Assembly: GCF_001039355.2 (NCBI RefSeq) | Contig: NW_019776005.1 | Span: 1 to 43,485, forward strand | Reading direction: 5' to 3' | Source of the DNA: Lingula anatina | Lineage: Eukaryota; Brachiopoda; Lingulata; Lingulida; Lingulidae | DNA length: 43,485 nucleotides | In this document: positions 25,001 through 34,427 of the stretch, one piece after another | How the letters are laid out: each line of letters begins with the position of its first letter | Position numbering within the stretch: the stretch's first letter is position 1 | Program-made: the position numbers and the translations under genes | Notes under the pieces: model-generated | Told to the model about the DNA's origin: nothing | The model's database searches: none | What the model saw: only the letters and a program-made list of their open reading frames with translations

Positions 25001-28000
25001 GTTTAGAAGATATTTTTGAAACGATAGGTACGTCAGGTGCTAAATATTTCTCTAGTTTAGATATGGCAGGTGCATACTGGCAATTACCTCTTGACCCTGA
25101 AACTAAACACAAGACTGCGTTCATCACACACCACGGACACTTCCAATTCTTACGTTTAGCGTATGGCCTTCGTAACGCCGGTGTTAGTTTCCAGGCATTA
25201 ATGAGTCACATTTTTAGAGACATGAATTGGAAAACAATACTGATATACATCGATGATATTTTGGTCATGAGTAAGACGTTTGAAGATCATTTAAAACATT
25301 TAAATCAAGTATTCCAAAAACTAAGATCTGCAAACCTCAGACTAAAACCATCAAAATGTAAGTTTGCAACACCAAAAGCTAAATATTTAGGTCATGTAAT
25401 AGATAAAAATGGAATAAGACCCGATGAGAAAAATCTTGAAGCCATAAAATCATTTCCAACGCCAAAAGCTGTAAGAGACGTCAGAAGTTTTTTAGGGTTG
25501 TGTAACTTCTACAGAAAATTTATAAAAGGCTTCAGTAAAATAGCAGATCCCTTAAATAAACTTTTAAGGAAAGATGTACAATTCTTATGGAGTCCTGAAT
25601 GTGAAGCATCATTTCAAACATTAAAAGAAGCGTTGATGTCACCACCAATACTGGCTTATCCAGATATGTCACGCGAGTTTACATTAACAACGGACGCATC
25701 TACGACAGCTATAGGTTATATTTTAGGTCAAAAGAATGACAACAAACAAGATAGGGTTATTGCGTATGGAGGGAGATCGTTGAACAACGCTGAAAAGAAC
25801 TACACAATTCATGAATTAGAATGTTTGGCAGTAATTGAAGGGATAAAGCAATTTGAACAATATTTGTCCAACAACCATCTCAAAGTGTACACAGATAATA
25901 AAGCGATTTCGTGGTTACAAAATGTCAAACATACATCTTGCAGGCTTATCAGATTGTCATTAAAATTACAAGGCTTAGATTTTGAAATAATACACAGACC
26001 TGGAAAAACAAACCCAGCTGACGCATTATCGAGACGTGAATATGAACCAGTAAATGTTTTAGATACTGTTAACAACAGTCAGTTAAGAAAAGGTCATATT
26101 GACATGTGTCAAGATAAACATTGGACCCAAGCTAAACTTTTCCTACCAAAACAAACAGATAAAAGAATTGAACATAACTCAAGTGAATATGATGACATGA
26201 ATAGTGTTGATATTACAAATGTAAACGATAAAGAGAAATTAAAACAAGATCAACGCGAATGCCCTGAGTTTCAAAATATAATACGTTACCTAGAACAAAA
26301 TGAGTTACCTAGTGACTTAAAACAAGCTCGTAAAATCATTGCAGAATCAGAACAATTTGTAATGATAGATGATATTTTGTATCATCTGTATCAACCTCGT
26401 ACACGCGGAATGCCAGAAAAGATGAGAATAATAAGACAATTAGCAATTCCAGTAACACTAAGGAGTGATGTTTTACATGCATATCATGATTCATTAACAG
26501 CTGGCGGTCATCAAGGTTATGATAGAACTTTTGCCTCCATTAGGAATAAGTATTTTTGGAAATCACTTTACAAAGACGTCATGGAGTACGTCAAATCATG
26601 TGAAGTGTGTCAAAAGGTTAAGCATTTACGTAGAGATGCTCCAGCACCTTTGAATCCTTTACCCATCGCAGGCGTGTTTGAAAGAATGCACATGGACATT
26701 TTAGGTCCTTTGATAAAATCAAAAGAAGGATATAAGTACATTTTGTTGGTTACGTGTTCTTTTTCTAATTTTGCTGAAGCAATACCTTTGAAAACTCAGG
26801 AAGCCGAAGAAATCGCCAAGACTCTTTATAGAGAAGTGTTTACAAGATATGGTTGTCCATCATATCTCGTCTCTGATCGCGGAAAGAATTTTTTATCTCA
26901 AATTATTCAATCGTTATGCAAATTATTCCACATAAAGCGCTATCATACCTCTGCATGGCATCCACAAAGTAATGCAGCCTGTGAAAGAACCAATTCAATA
27001 ATTGCGCAAACTTTGAGAGCATATTGTGAGAAAGATCAAACTAATTGGCCTGATATACTTCCAGGAGTAATGATGGCATTACGTGCAACTCCTTGTACGC
27101 AGTCCACAAAGTTTTCTCCTTATTATTTAGTTTTTGGACGAGAAATGCGTACACCATTGGATAGTGATTTGATCCCTGAATGTCATGAGAATAAAAATCT
27201 ACCTCAGTACATTGAAGAATTGAAAGATACCCTTAAAACGGCAAAAGAAATTGCAACAAAGAATAGGGAAGCAACTCAGAAACAGTATAAAGAAAGGTAT
27301 GACCTAAAGTCAAAGCAACCGATTTATAAAGTAGGTGATAGAGTTTGGATATATACGCCAATGACACCTAAAGGATTAAGTTCTAAACTGTACATCAAAT
27401 ACAAAGGACCATATTACATTACAAAGATATTATCAACAGGGTGCACGTATTATTTGAGAGATTGTAAAACACACAAGGAACATAAATCGCCTGTTCATGC
27501 AAACAGATTGAAAATGTATTATGACCCTAAAGATTACAATAAATACAAAAGGCTGAATGAAAGTAATTATGAGCAAGACAACAAATCAAATGGGAATAAA
27601 ACGACCAGTGAAACACAAGATAGAGACATTCATGACACAGAAAAAGCGGAACTTGCATCGGACAGTAAGCAAGACACGTACGAATATTATGAAGTAGAAA
27701 AATTGTTATGTTGTAAGAATATAAACGCAAAGAGACATTACAAAGTAAAGTGGAAGGGTTATAAGAACACATCCTGGGAACCTGAAGAAAATATTTCAGA
27801 TGCATTAAAAAGAGATTATCATATCAATAAGACGTTACAAGGAAGACGAAGAAAACGTAGAAATTAAAGAGAAAGCACAATGATCTATCTCTTCGAGGCG
27901 AGTTAGAGAATCGATACACTGGTAAATAAAAAGATAGTACACTTACACATTGTAAAAAAGTACACAAAGGTCAAATGTATAATTTGGACAACACAGTGAT

Positions 28001-30992
28001 ACGTACAGCTTAACTGAACCCTAAATGTAATCCGGATTACTATTTTTCTGTCTACTCTATCTTATTTTCTTTTTTCTAAAAGAGGCTAAGTTAATGCAGT
28101 ATACACTGAAAAAGCCATGAGCATTGATCTTTTGAAATGATGATTCTATGAATTCTCACTGTAATGTTGTGGCAGCATCAGCACGCTCAGCGGTGTTGAG
28201 TGTAGACAATTTTGTTTCTGAAGAACTGTTTAACAAAGAACATTGATTTTATTCATATGAGTAAACGTTACATCCGAACGATGTTATACAAGTTATCACA
28301 AGGTTAACGCCACATCATAATGGAAGGCATAGTAAACTGACAAAATAAAGACGAGATGTTTTGACAAGTCAGTCGCTGACATTACCCCGGAATGCCCTAG
28401 AACAACGACCTCTTTAAATAGTTGTCATTAATGTGTCAATCAAATTTTTTTGCTACTGCAGTGTGAACTAAGATGAATTTTTTTTATTTTCCAACTAAGT
28501 GTCAAGTTGTCAAAACAACACTAAAGATAGCACAGCAACATCACATAAATATTGGTTTGTGGCAGTATTTCCATTCAATATGCATATTTTCGACATGAAA
28601 CGCAATGATTTATTTATTAAACCCTATTTCAACAATTTTTCTTCATGTTCTTGCCAATAATGTTAGTGATTATTTGAGATTATGAAAGTGACTCAAACAA
28701 CAGAGAGAGACAAGAGCAAATTTATACTTGTATGGCAGATGCTATTCTAACAAACGAAATATTTTCTACAGATGATTAATCTCAAATACTAGTTTAAATT
28801 TATTCGAGACATAGAGCTTATTGCTCACAATGAAATTTGGTCTGTATATCAAGGACAAACAATTGGCATTAGTAGTGGCTTTGCTAAAAATAAGTATACG
28901 TAAACGATATAGTGCTTATTATACCGTAGTGATCATAAAATTTCGCAACAAAATTAATTAATAAGCCGAAGGAACTTAGAACCACAGATCCATTCATATT
29001 ACGAAGTGAAGTAATAACTATAATAATTTAGAAAAGTTCATTTAGTAATTGTATTTACAGACTACATCTGTCAAAACATTGGCATGGCTTGACAAATATA
29101 AACATTATGATAAACAAAAAAAACGTTATTTTAGAATGAGTTATCCCAGAAAATTATTCAAGAACGAATATTGTACATGTTTGCGCATTAAACATGCTTG
29201 TGCACTTTTCTATATTCAGTTCGAAACATATAATCACAATGCAGATTAATTTTAATCCAATCTAAATTTGACTTGACTTGCTACACGTGTCTATAATTGA
29301 CATAACGCATTAATCTTTGCGAGTGAACTTTTGGTATAAGAAGTGTGTGTACAATCACAACATATTAATGACTTTATGATTCATTTTTATTGGTACTTCA
29401 ATGATTTCAGAAATTTCAGTTAATTATTATAATTGGGAGTGTACGAGATGTACGCTATTACAGGACACTTAAGCCCTGATGAATGTTATTATTAATTTTT
29501 AATCACTATCACTACTATGATATATAATAATGAACATTTTATTATGTGTTAACCATGGTCATTACTATTAGTATGCTGTATTTTACGTACATTACAAGGT
29601 TATTGCATGTTAATGATGTGTTGCATATTGTCCATTAAGTATTAAATTTGTGGTGTATTATAAATATAAATATGTTTAGTTTAGTTTATCAATTTTATGA
29701 TTGTTAATTGTGATATAAAACGTGTACTTGAATTTTTTTTATTATTAATATNTAACCATTGCTTTTGTTCTTTTCTACTGTTCTCACTTTGTCGATTTTA
29801 GGGCATCTAAATCATGCTGCAAGTCTGCTGCAAAAAATATTTAAAATGATCAGCGCCTTTCCGTCTACTTTACTTTATCTACGTGAACTTAGTCATTTTG
29901 TTGGGGAATAAGTTACTACAGCAAATCTGCTTCTAAAAAAGACGATGAAAGATTTACGACATAAAAAAAGATGACGAAAGATTTACGACGAAGAAGACGA
30001 CAAAAGATTTTCCAACAAGATTTTCGAAGAGCACTGCAAACAGCAAGGCTGCAAACGCAACTTGCTTCACTCGCAAGGAGTTTTGCCTTCATGTTGCATG
30101 TTGGAAAAATTTTCAACGAAAAGATTTTACGTATAACCTGCGAACAGCGAGGCCGCAAACGCTTTGCTTCTTTTCTACTGCTCTGACTCTGGCGATTTTA
30201 GGGCATCTCAATGATACTGCAAATCTGCTGCAAAAACATTGCTAAAATGATCAGCACCTTTCCGTCTACTTCACTTCTACTACGTGAACTTGGTCAAAGC
30301 TGCTGCTGAAAAAGACGACGAAAGATTTACGACGAAGAAGAACACGTCAAAAGATTTTCCCACAGCAAAATTTCCGAACAAGGTTTTGGAACATCGCTGC
30401 AAACAGCGAGGCCGCAAACATAAATTGCTTCACTCGCAAGCAGAGTTGCCAACATGTTGCATGTCGAAATCTTTTCGACGAAAAGATTTTACGTGTAATC
30501 TGCGAACAATCATTTTGGTGGGGAATAGGTTACTACTGCAAATCTGCTTCTGAAAAAGACGACGAAAGATTAACGACTAAGAAAAAGACGACGAGAGATT
30601 TACGACGAGGAAGAAAACGACAAATGATTTTCCAACAGCAAGATTTTCGGACAAGATTTTGGAACAGCGCTGTAAACAGGGGAATAGGTTACTACTGCAA
30701 ATCTGCTTCTGAAAAAGACGACGAAAGATTAACGACTAAGAAAAATATGACGAAAGATTAACGACGAAGAAGAAGACGACAAAAGATTTTCCAACAAGAC
30801 TTTCGAATAGCGCTGCCAACAGCGAGGCCGCAAACATAAATTGCTCCACTCGCAAGGAGTTTTGCCTACATTCGTGTCGCAAAGTTTTCTCGACGGAGGA
30901 TGTTGGACATGTCAAATAGATTCTACGAATTCGTATGGCCGGTTGTGTTCGAGGCTTGAGCACTTACCACGTGTAGGCCTATAGTGTGCCAT
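19018..30992 (-). CDS. Small modular coiled-coil protein, copy C (unit 3), with transposon-filled first intron
   Basis: Six minus-strand exons join in frame to 151 residues: 30968-30992 (MAHYRPTR), 21400-21456 (SHDGYSIGMPQQVSEECD), 20649-20702 (SRYEYYTIPQQVSDEPD), 19918-19989 (DPAAEGASIGLHAAGIATNQ onward), 19734-19796 (PRAGDATVGLQNAGVMTDQA) and 19018-19202. The last starts DAMRENEALRRENLALKK and carries the WLCGCNIFMSS tail. All internal exons are phase 1 with GT/AG. Exon 2 is present twice as diverged neighbours. Intron 1 spans about 9.5 kb and contains nested MITEs, a same-window gypsy element in the opposite orientation and satellite repeats. Joining exon 1 so far away is inferred from its match to exons 1 of A and B and from the shared TATA region. 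A transcript could fail in practice. Function is unknown. Confidence 0.6.
19431..19479. repeat. (TTAA)n/(TTTA)n microsatellite
   Basis: ATTAA-type units pass into TTTA units in the intron before the last exon of copy C, at the same place as the microsatellite in copy B. Confidence 0.85.
20184..20213. repeat. (CCCCCA)n short tandem repeat
   Basis: About five CCCCCA hexamers lie in the intron between exons 3 and 2 of copy C. Confidence 0.85.
21561..22110. repeat. Inverted-repeat-rich insertion in intron 1 of copy C
   Basis: Native intron sequence, comparable with 11545-11560 in copy B, stops near 21560. Sequence rich in GCAGTAG and CTACTGC motifs follows on both strands, looking like a foldback element. 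It is itself split by the 232-base element at 21802-22033 and is bordered on the right by the putative LTR. A 22-base stretch at its left end recurs inverted at 34067-34088. No coding capacity. Confidence 0.5.
21802..22033. mobile_element. Small TIR element nested in the foldback insertion
   Basis: The ends are TAGGTCCCAAC and its exact reverse complement GTTGGGACCTA. A perfect 5-base direct repeat TAAGC flanks it (21797-21801 and 22034-22038). The interior is non-coding, with some CGTCC/GGACG inverted motifs. The superfamily is not determined. Confidence 0.65.
22111..22644 (+). repeat. Probable 5' LTR of the gypsy element
   Basis: The left end is taken at TGTTGTAAAG. TATAAAT at 22554-22560 and AATAAA at 22593-22598, about 40 bases apart, have the usual LTR promoter and poly-A arrangement. 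The segment ends near ACAAG, just before TGGTGGAGG at 22645. That string begins with TGG like a tRNA primer-binding site. No matching 3' LTR was found downstream, so the boundaries are tentative. Confidence 0.5.
22864..27867 (+). CDS. Ty3/gypsy retrotransposon Gag-Pol polyprotein with chromodomain
   Basis: One uninterrupted frame encodes 1667 residues. In order it has Gag (about 1-265), two CCHC zinc knuckles (CQGC...H...C at 274-287 and CNCC...H...C at 294-307) and an aspartic protease with Asp-Thr-Gly at 359-361. Reverse transcriptase follows (about 630-810, YIDD at 795-798), then RNase H (Asp944, Glu986, Asp1011). Integrase has an HHCC finger (about 1205-1249) and catalytic Asp1278, Asp1338, Glu1374. 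A GPY/F-like region lies at about 1490-1555, and a chromodomain at about 1605-1650 has VKWKGY and a following Trp-Glu-Pro. No stop or frameshift and no missing catalytic residue were seen, so insertion is probably recent. Gag and Pol share one frame without a programmed shift. It lies antisense in intron 1 of copy C. A 3' LTR was not found. Confidence 0.95.
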   Translation: MKMLSDLTLAPEKFTGNANEDVERWLNQFENYAQYEKLEDEQITALFPLLLNPTVLNWYDCLTVEVQKDWKSLVREFRQRYELKSGETWEKASEFFKRHQLPEEPVQRYIESMRHDAKRARLDEGTAFTVVINGLLPELRPFVLQKEPSDFDSLMHHTRIAENAVQPTRRGQRYDIKMITEKIDTLQSSINDAVSAQSAIHLLQDQCDTRNETNFETPRASLKEYPGKFTPNTIGPRSMPQRGRHLRRSEYKLTSAGHTNYPQQRNQISKWPMCQGCGEYTHLRTNCFARNFNCNCCGKIGHIAKVCHSARVNKRLRKRKRFYNKIEDRKVPISIISDYQANNLVSIQIDKQHVNALVDTGAVISCVSESFLSKLGKKDRNEYEKPSLKEVSVVDGSVIKVLGKVELPLCFGDVIIKHKVHVFSQLPRGLILGTDFLRKHNVKIDLSSDSMTLPDYDLLLPLYSPSVLGLVRNFKSEFIPPRSECLIPVKISHSSSVSVALLEPVRNLESKKKLIGAKCLVSIDKNNSAYRIMNPSDESIFIPKRTILAVASSVSLASVSALNEMSEGDTTQKGDRLPDQEALRNADELNINFADSDMSEDQKQQLKMLLGRNREVFATNLSELGSANMYQHRIDTINDIPVKQTFYRTSPKLKDEIVKQVDEMLQQGIIEESMSEYSSPVVLVKKKNGEYRFAIDYRKLNKVTKPMHWPLPRLEDIFETIGTSGAKYFSSLDMAGAYWQLPLDPETKHKTAFITHHGHFQFLRLAYGLRNAGVSFQALMSHIFRDMNWKTILIYIDDILVMSKTFEDHLKHLNQVFQKLRSANLRLKPSKCKFATPKAKYLGHVIDKNGIRPDEKNLEAIKSFPTPKAVRDVRSFLGLCNFYRKFIKGFSKIADPLNKLLRKDVQFLWSPECEASFQTLKEALMSPPILAYPDMSREFTLTTDASTTAIGYILGQKNDNKQDRVIAYGGRSLNNAEKNYTIHELECLAVIEGIKQFEQYLSNNHLKVYTDNKAISWLQNVKHTSCRLIRLSLKLQGLDFEIIHRPGKTNPADALSRREYEPVNVLDTVNNSQLRKGHIDMCQDKHWTQAKLFLPKQTDKRIEHNSSEYDDMNSVDITNVNDKEKLKQDQRECPEFQNIIRYLEQNELPSDLKQARKIIAESEQFVMIDDILYHLYQPRTRGMPEKMRIIRQLAIPVTLRSDVLHAYHDSLTAGGHQGYDRTFASIRNKYFWKSLYKDVMEYVKSCEVCQKVKHLRRDAPAPLNPLPIAGVFERMHMDILGPLIKSKEGYKYILLVTCSFSNFAEAIPLKTQEAEEIAKTLYREVFTRYGCPSYLVSDRGKNFLSQIIQSLCKLFHIKRYHTSAWHPQSNAACERTNSIIAQTLRAYCEKDQTNWPDILPGVMMALRATPCTQSTKFSPYYLVFGREMRTPLDSDLIPECHENKNLPQYIEELKDTLKTAKEIATKNREATQKQYKERYDLKSKQPIYKVGDRVWIYTPMTPKGLSSKLYIKYKGPYYITKILSTGCTYYLRDCKTHKEHKSPVHANRLKMYYDPKDYNKYKRLNESNYEQDNKSNGNKTTSETQDRDIHDTEKAELASDSKQDTYEYYEVEKLLCCKNINAKRHYKVKWKGYKNTSWEPEENISDALKRDYHINKTLQGRRRKRRN
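27868..29815. other. Non-coding AT-rich sequence after gag-pol
   Basis: No supported gene lies in this stretch. It may be the long 3' non-coding part of the gypsy element or older intron DNA. I searched it by eye for the TATA, AATAAACG and terminal strings of the 5' LTR and found none. The ambiguous base at 29752 shows a weak assembly point shortly before the satellite array. Confidence 0.5.
29816..30955. repeat. Satellite-like array, left block
   Basis: About four diverged copies of a roughly 230-250 base unit. Each has a purine-rich AAAGACGACGAAAGATTTACG part, a TTTTCCAACA-AGATTTT part, a CAGCGAGGCCGCAAAC part, a CACTCGCAAGGAGTTTTGCC part and a TTTCGACGAAAAGATTTTACG part. Some units carry an additional 170-base segment containing GCTAAAATGATCAGCGCC. 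Short frames in it are periodic Lys/Arg-rich by-products, not genes. Confidence 0.85.
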
Positions 30993-31064
30993 CTCCGGTG
31001 TTATTTCAACTAAACAAGTGATACACACAAGTCGTTGTGATAACTTGATAACCCACCCCATCCC

Positions 31065-31071
31065 TTATATA
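31065..31071 (-). promoter_or_regulatory. TATA-like box of small gene copy C
   Basis: The minus strand reads TATATAA followed by GGGATGG, the same string as upstream of copy B, about 75 bases before the copy C start codon. It lies on an island of unit-derived sequence (about 30956-31085) between two blocks of the satellite array. Confidence 0.45.
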
Positions 31072-31129
31072 CACATACCCATCGGGGGCGGAGCCAGAGA
31101 TATTTTTTGACAGTCCGGAAACGCGGTGC

Positions 31130-34030
31130 CTAATTTGACACCGCCAATGGCAAAAACATCGCTAAAATGATATCTACTCCGTGGACTTGGTTGTCTTGTT
31201 GAAAAAAAAAATAAATAAAATAAACAAAAAAACAATTACTTTAAATCTGCTGCAAAACCATTTCAAAATGATCAGCGCGCTTTTGTCTACTTCTCTTCTG
31301 CTATGTGAACTTAGTCATTTTGTCGGGGAGTAGGTTACTACTGCAAAACTGCTTATGAAAAAGTCGATGAAAGATTAACGACGCGACGAAGGAGAAAACG
31401 ACAAAAGATTTTCCAACAGCAAGATTTTCGAACAAGATTTTGGAACATCGCTGCAAACAGCTAGGCCGCAAACATAAATTGTTTCACTCGCAAGCAGTTT
31501 TGCCTTCAGGTTGTATGTTGAAAAGCTTTTCGACGAAAAGATTTTACATATAATCCGCGAACAGTCATTTTGGTGGGGAATAGGTTACTACCGAAAATCT
31601 GCTTGTGAAAAAGACGACAACAGATTTACGACGAAGACAAAGACGACGAGAGATTTTTCAACAGCAAGATTTTCGAACAGCGCTTAATTCAGACATCGAG
31701 GCTACAAACGTAACTTGCTTCACTCGCAAGGAGTTTTGCCTTCATGCTGCATGTTGAAAAGCTTTTCGACGAAAAGATTTTACGTACATGTATTATCTGC
31801 GAACAGCGAGGCCGCAAACGCTTTGCTTCTTTTCTACTGCTCTGACTTTGTCGATTTTAGGACATCTCAATTCTACTGCAAATGTGCTGCAAAAACATTG
31901 CTAAAATGATCAGCGCCGTTCCGTCTACTTCAATTCAACTACGTGAACTTAGTCATTTTTGTTGGAAATAGGTAACTAGTGCAAATCTGTTTCTGAAGAC
32001 GACGACGAAAGATTTACGAGGAAGAAAAAAACGACGAGAGATTTTCCAACAGCAAGATTTTGAAACAGCGTTTAATTCAGACATCGAGGCCGCAAACATA
32101 ACTTGCTTCACTCGCAAGGAGTTTTGCCTACATTATACAGGTTTAAAAGATTTTCGACGAAAATTCACTTCTACTACGTGAACTAAGTGATTTTGTTGTT
32201 GAATAGGTTACTAGTGCAAATCTGCTTGTGAAAAAGACAAAAGTTTAACGACGAAGAAAAAGACGACGAGAGATTTAGGACAAAACAGACCACAAAATTT
32301 TCCAACAGCAAGATTTTGGAGCAGCGCTATAAACAGCGAGGCCGCAAACGTAACTTGTTTCACTCGCAAGCAGTTTTGCCTTCATGTTGCATGTTGAAAA
32401 ACATTTGGACGAAAAGCTTTTACGTATTATCTGCGAACAGTCATTTTGGTGGGGAATAGGTTACTATCGCAAATCTGCTTGTGAAAAAGACGACAAAAGA
32501 TTCACGACGAAGAAAAAGACGACGAGATATTTACGACGAAGAAGACGACAAAAGATTTTCCAATAGCAAGATTTTGGAACAGCGCTATAAACAGCGAGGC
32601 CGCAAACGAAACATACTTCCCCTGCAAGCAGTTTTGCCTTAATGTTGCATGTTGAAAAGCTTTTCCGCGAAAAGATTTTACGTATAATCTGCAAACAGTC
32701 ATTTTGGTGTAGAACAGGTTACTATCGCAAATCTGCTTGTGAAAAAGACGACAAAAGATTCACGACGAAGAAAAAGACGACGAGATATTTACCACGAAGA
32801 GGACGACAAGAGATTTTCCAACAAGATTTTCAAACAGCGCTACAAACAGCGAGGCCGCAAACGTAACTAAGTTCACTCGCAAGGAGTTTTGCCTTCATGT
32901 TGCATGTTGAAAAGCTTTTCGACGAAAAAAGTTTACGTACATGTATAATCTGCGAACAGCAAGGCCGCAAACACTATGCTTCTTTTCTTCTGCTCTGACT
33001 TTGTAGATTTTAGGACATCTCAATCCTACTGCAAATCTGCTGCAAAAACATTGCTAAAATGATCAGCGTCGTTCCGTCTACTTCACTTCAACTACGTGAA
33101 CTTAGTCATTTTTGTTGTGAATAGGTAACTAGTGCAAATCTGTTTCTGAAGACGACGACGAAAGATTTACGAGGAAGAAAAAGACGACGCGTGATTTTCC
33201 AACAGCAAGATTTTGAAACAGCGCTTAATTCAGACATCGAGGCCGCAAACATAACTTGCTTCACTCGCAAGGAGTTTTGTCTACATTATACAGGTTTAAA
33301 AGATTTTCGACGAAAATACACTTCTACTACGTGAACTAAGTGATTTTGTTGTTGAATAGGTTACTAGTGCAAATCTGCTTGTGAAAAAAACGACGAAAGA
33401 TTTACAACGAAGAAAAAGACGACGAGAGATTTACCACGAAGAAGACGACAAAATATTTTCCAACAGTAAGATTTTGGAACAGCGCTATAAACAGCGGGAC
33501 AGCAAACGTAACTTTCTTCACTCGCAAGCAGTTTTGCCTTCGTGTTGCATGTTGAAAAGCTTTTCGACGAAAAGATTTTACGTATAATCTGCGAACAGTC
33601 ATTTTGGCGGGGAATAGGTTACTACCGCAAATCTGCTTGAGGAAAAGTCGATAAAAGATTTACCACGAAGAAGACGACAAAAGATTTTCCAACAAGATTT
33701 TCAAACAGCGCTACAAACAGCGAGGCTGCAAACGTATCTTAGTTCACTCGCAAGGAGTTTTGCCCACATTCTACATGTCTAATAGATTTTCGACAAAAAG
33801 ATTGTACGTACATGTATAATCTGCGAACATCGAGGCCGCAAACACTATGCTTCTTTTCTACTGCTCTGACTTTGTAGATTAAGGACATCTCACTACTAGG
33901 CTACTGCAAATCTGCTGCAAAAGCATTGCTGAAATGATCAGCGCATTTCCATCTACTTCACCTCTACTACGTGAACTTAATCATTTTGTTGGGGAATAGG
34001 TTTGGGTTACTACTGCAAACATGCTCCACA
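31130..34030. repeat. Satellite-like array, right block
   Basis: About nine more copies of the 230-250 base unit described for the left block, with the 170-base GATCAGCGCC segment inserted at about 31230, 31870, 33030 and 33900. The segments 31960-32240 and 33110-33390 are closely alike, including an identical internal shortening that joins CGACGAAAA to ACTTCTACTACGTG. This suggests higher-order duplication. The block separates the copy C promoter from the CRE block of unit 3. Confidence 0.85.
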
Positions 34031-34204
34031 CAACTACTGCAGTAATGTTTCTTTGCTACCTCAATACTACTGCATTTTCGTGCAGGATTCGTTACCATAC
34101 TGAATTTTTTTCTGGAGTTTCATGAGGTCGGAACAATTTATCGACGATTGTTCACCTTTACCGCTCAACATCAGAGACGGCACAGAACAGTAATAACATG
34201 TGGT

Positions 34205-34241
34205 GGGGATTTCCGTGTTTATTTATAGTAACGTGACGTCA
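34205..34241 (+). promoter_or_regulatory. Composite kappaB-like / MEF2-like / CRE-like block, unit 3
   Basis: GGGGATTTCC at 34205-34214, TTATTTATAG in the MEF2-like position and TGACGTCA at 34234-34241, with the same 29-base spacing as unit 1. It has persisted although the plus gene it served has decayed. Confidence 0.5.
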
Positions 34242-34427
34242 CTGGCCGCCTTGTTGAGTTTTGCGCAAATCGAAATCTTTAGTTCATTTATTGAAAAGAA
34301 ATTGAAGAATAGAACTGCCATCAAAGACTGTTAACGTTTCAATTGTAATATTCCATACGAAAGTATTTACTCCTGTCACATGCCGAATAAAGAGCTTAGG
34401 CTATATATATTTGCATAATTTCTTCAG

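Noticed and set aside
29049-29249. Short open frame after gag-pol, considered as an env or accessory gene
   Set aside because: 66 codons, no signal peptide, membrane segment or recognisable motif; AT-rich background.
27868-29815. 3' LTR of the gypsy element
   Set aside because: Looked for the TATA, AATAAACG and end strings of the 5' segment and found no match by eye; alignment is needed to be sure.
29816-34030. Satellite array considered as a CRISPR-like or protein-repeat gene
   Set aside because: Units are long, diverged and in a eukaryotic intron, with no short direct repeats and unique spacers. Lys/Arg-rich frames break within one or two units.
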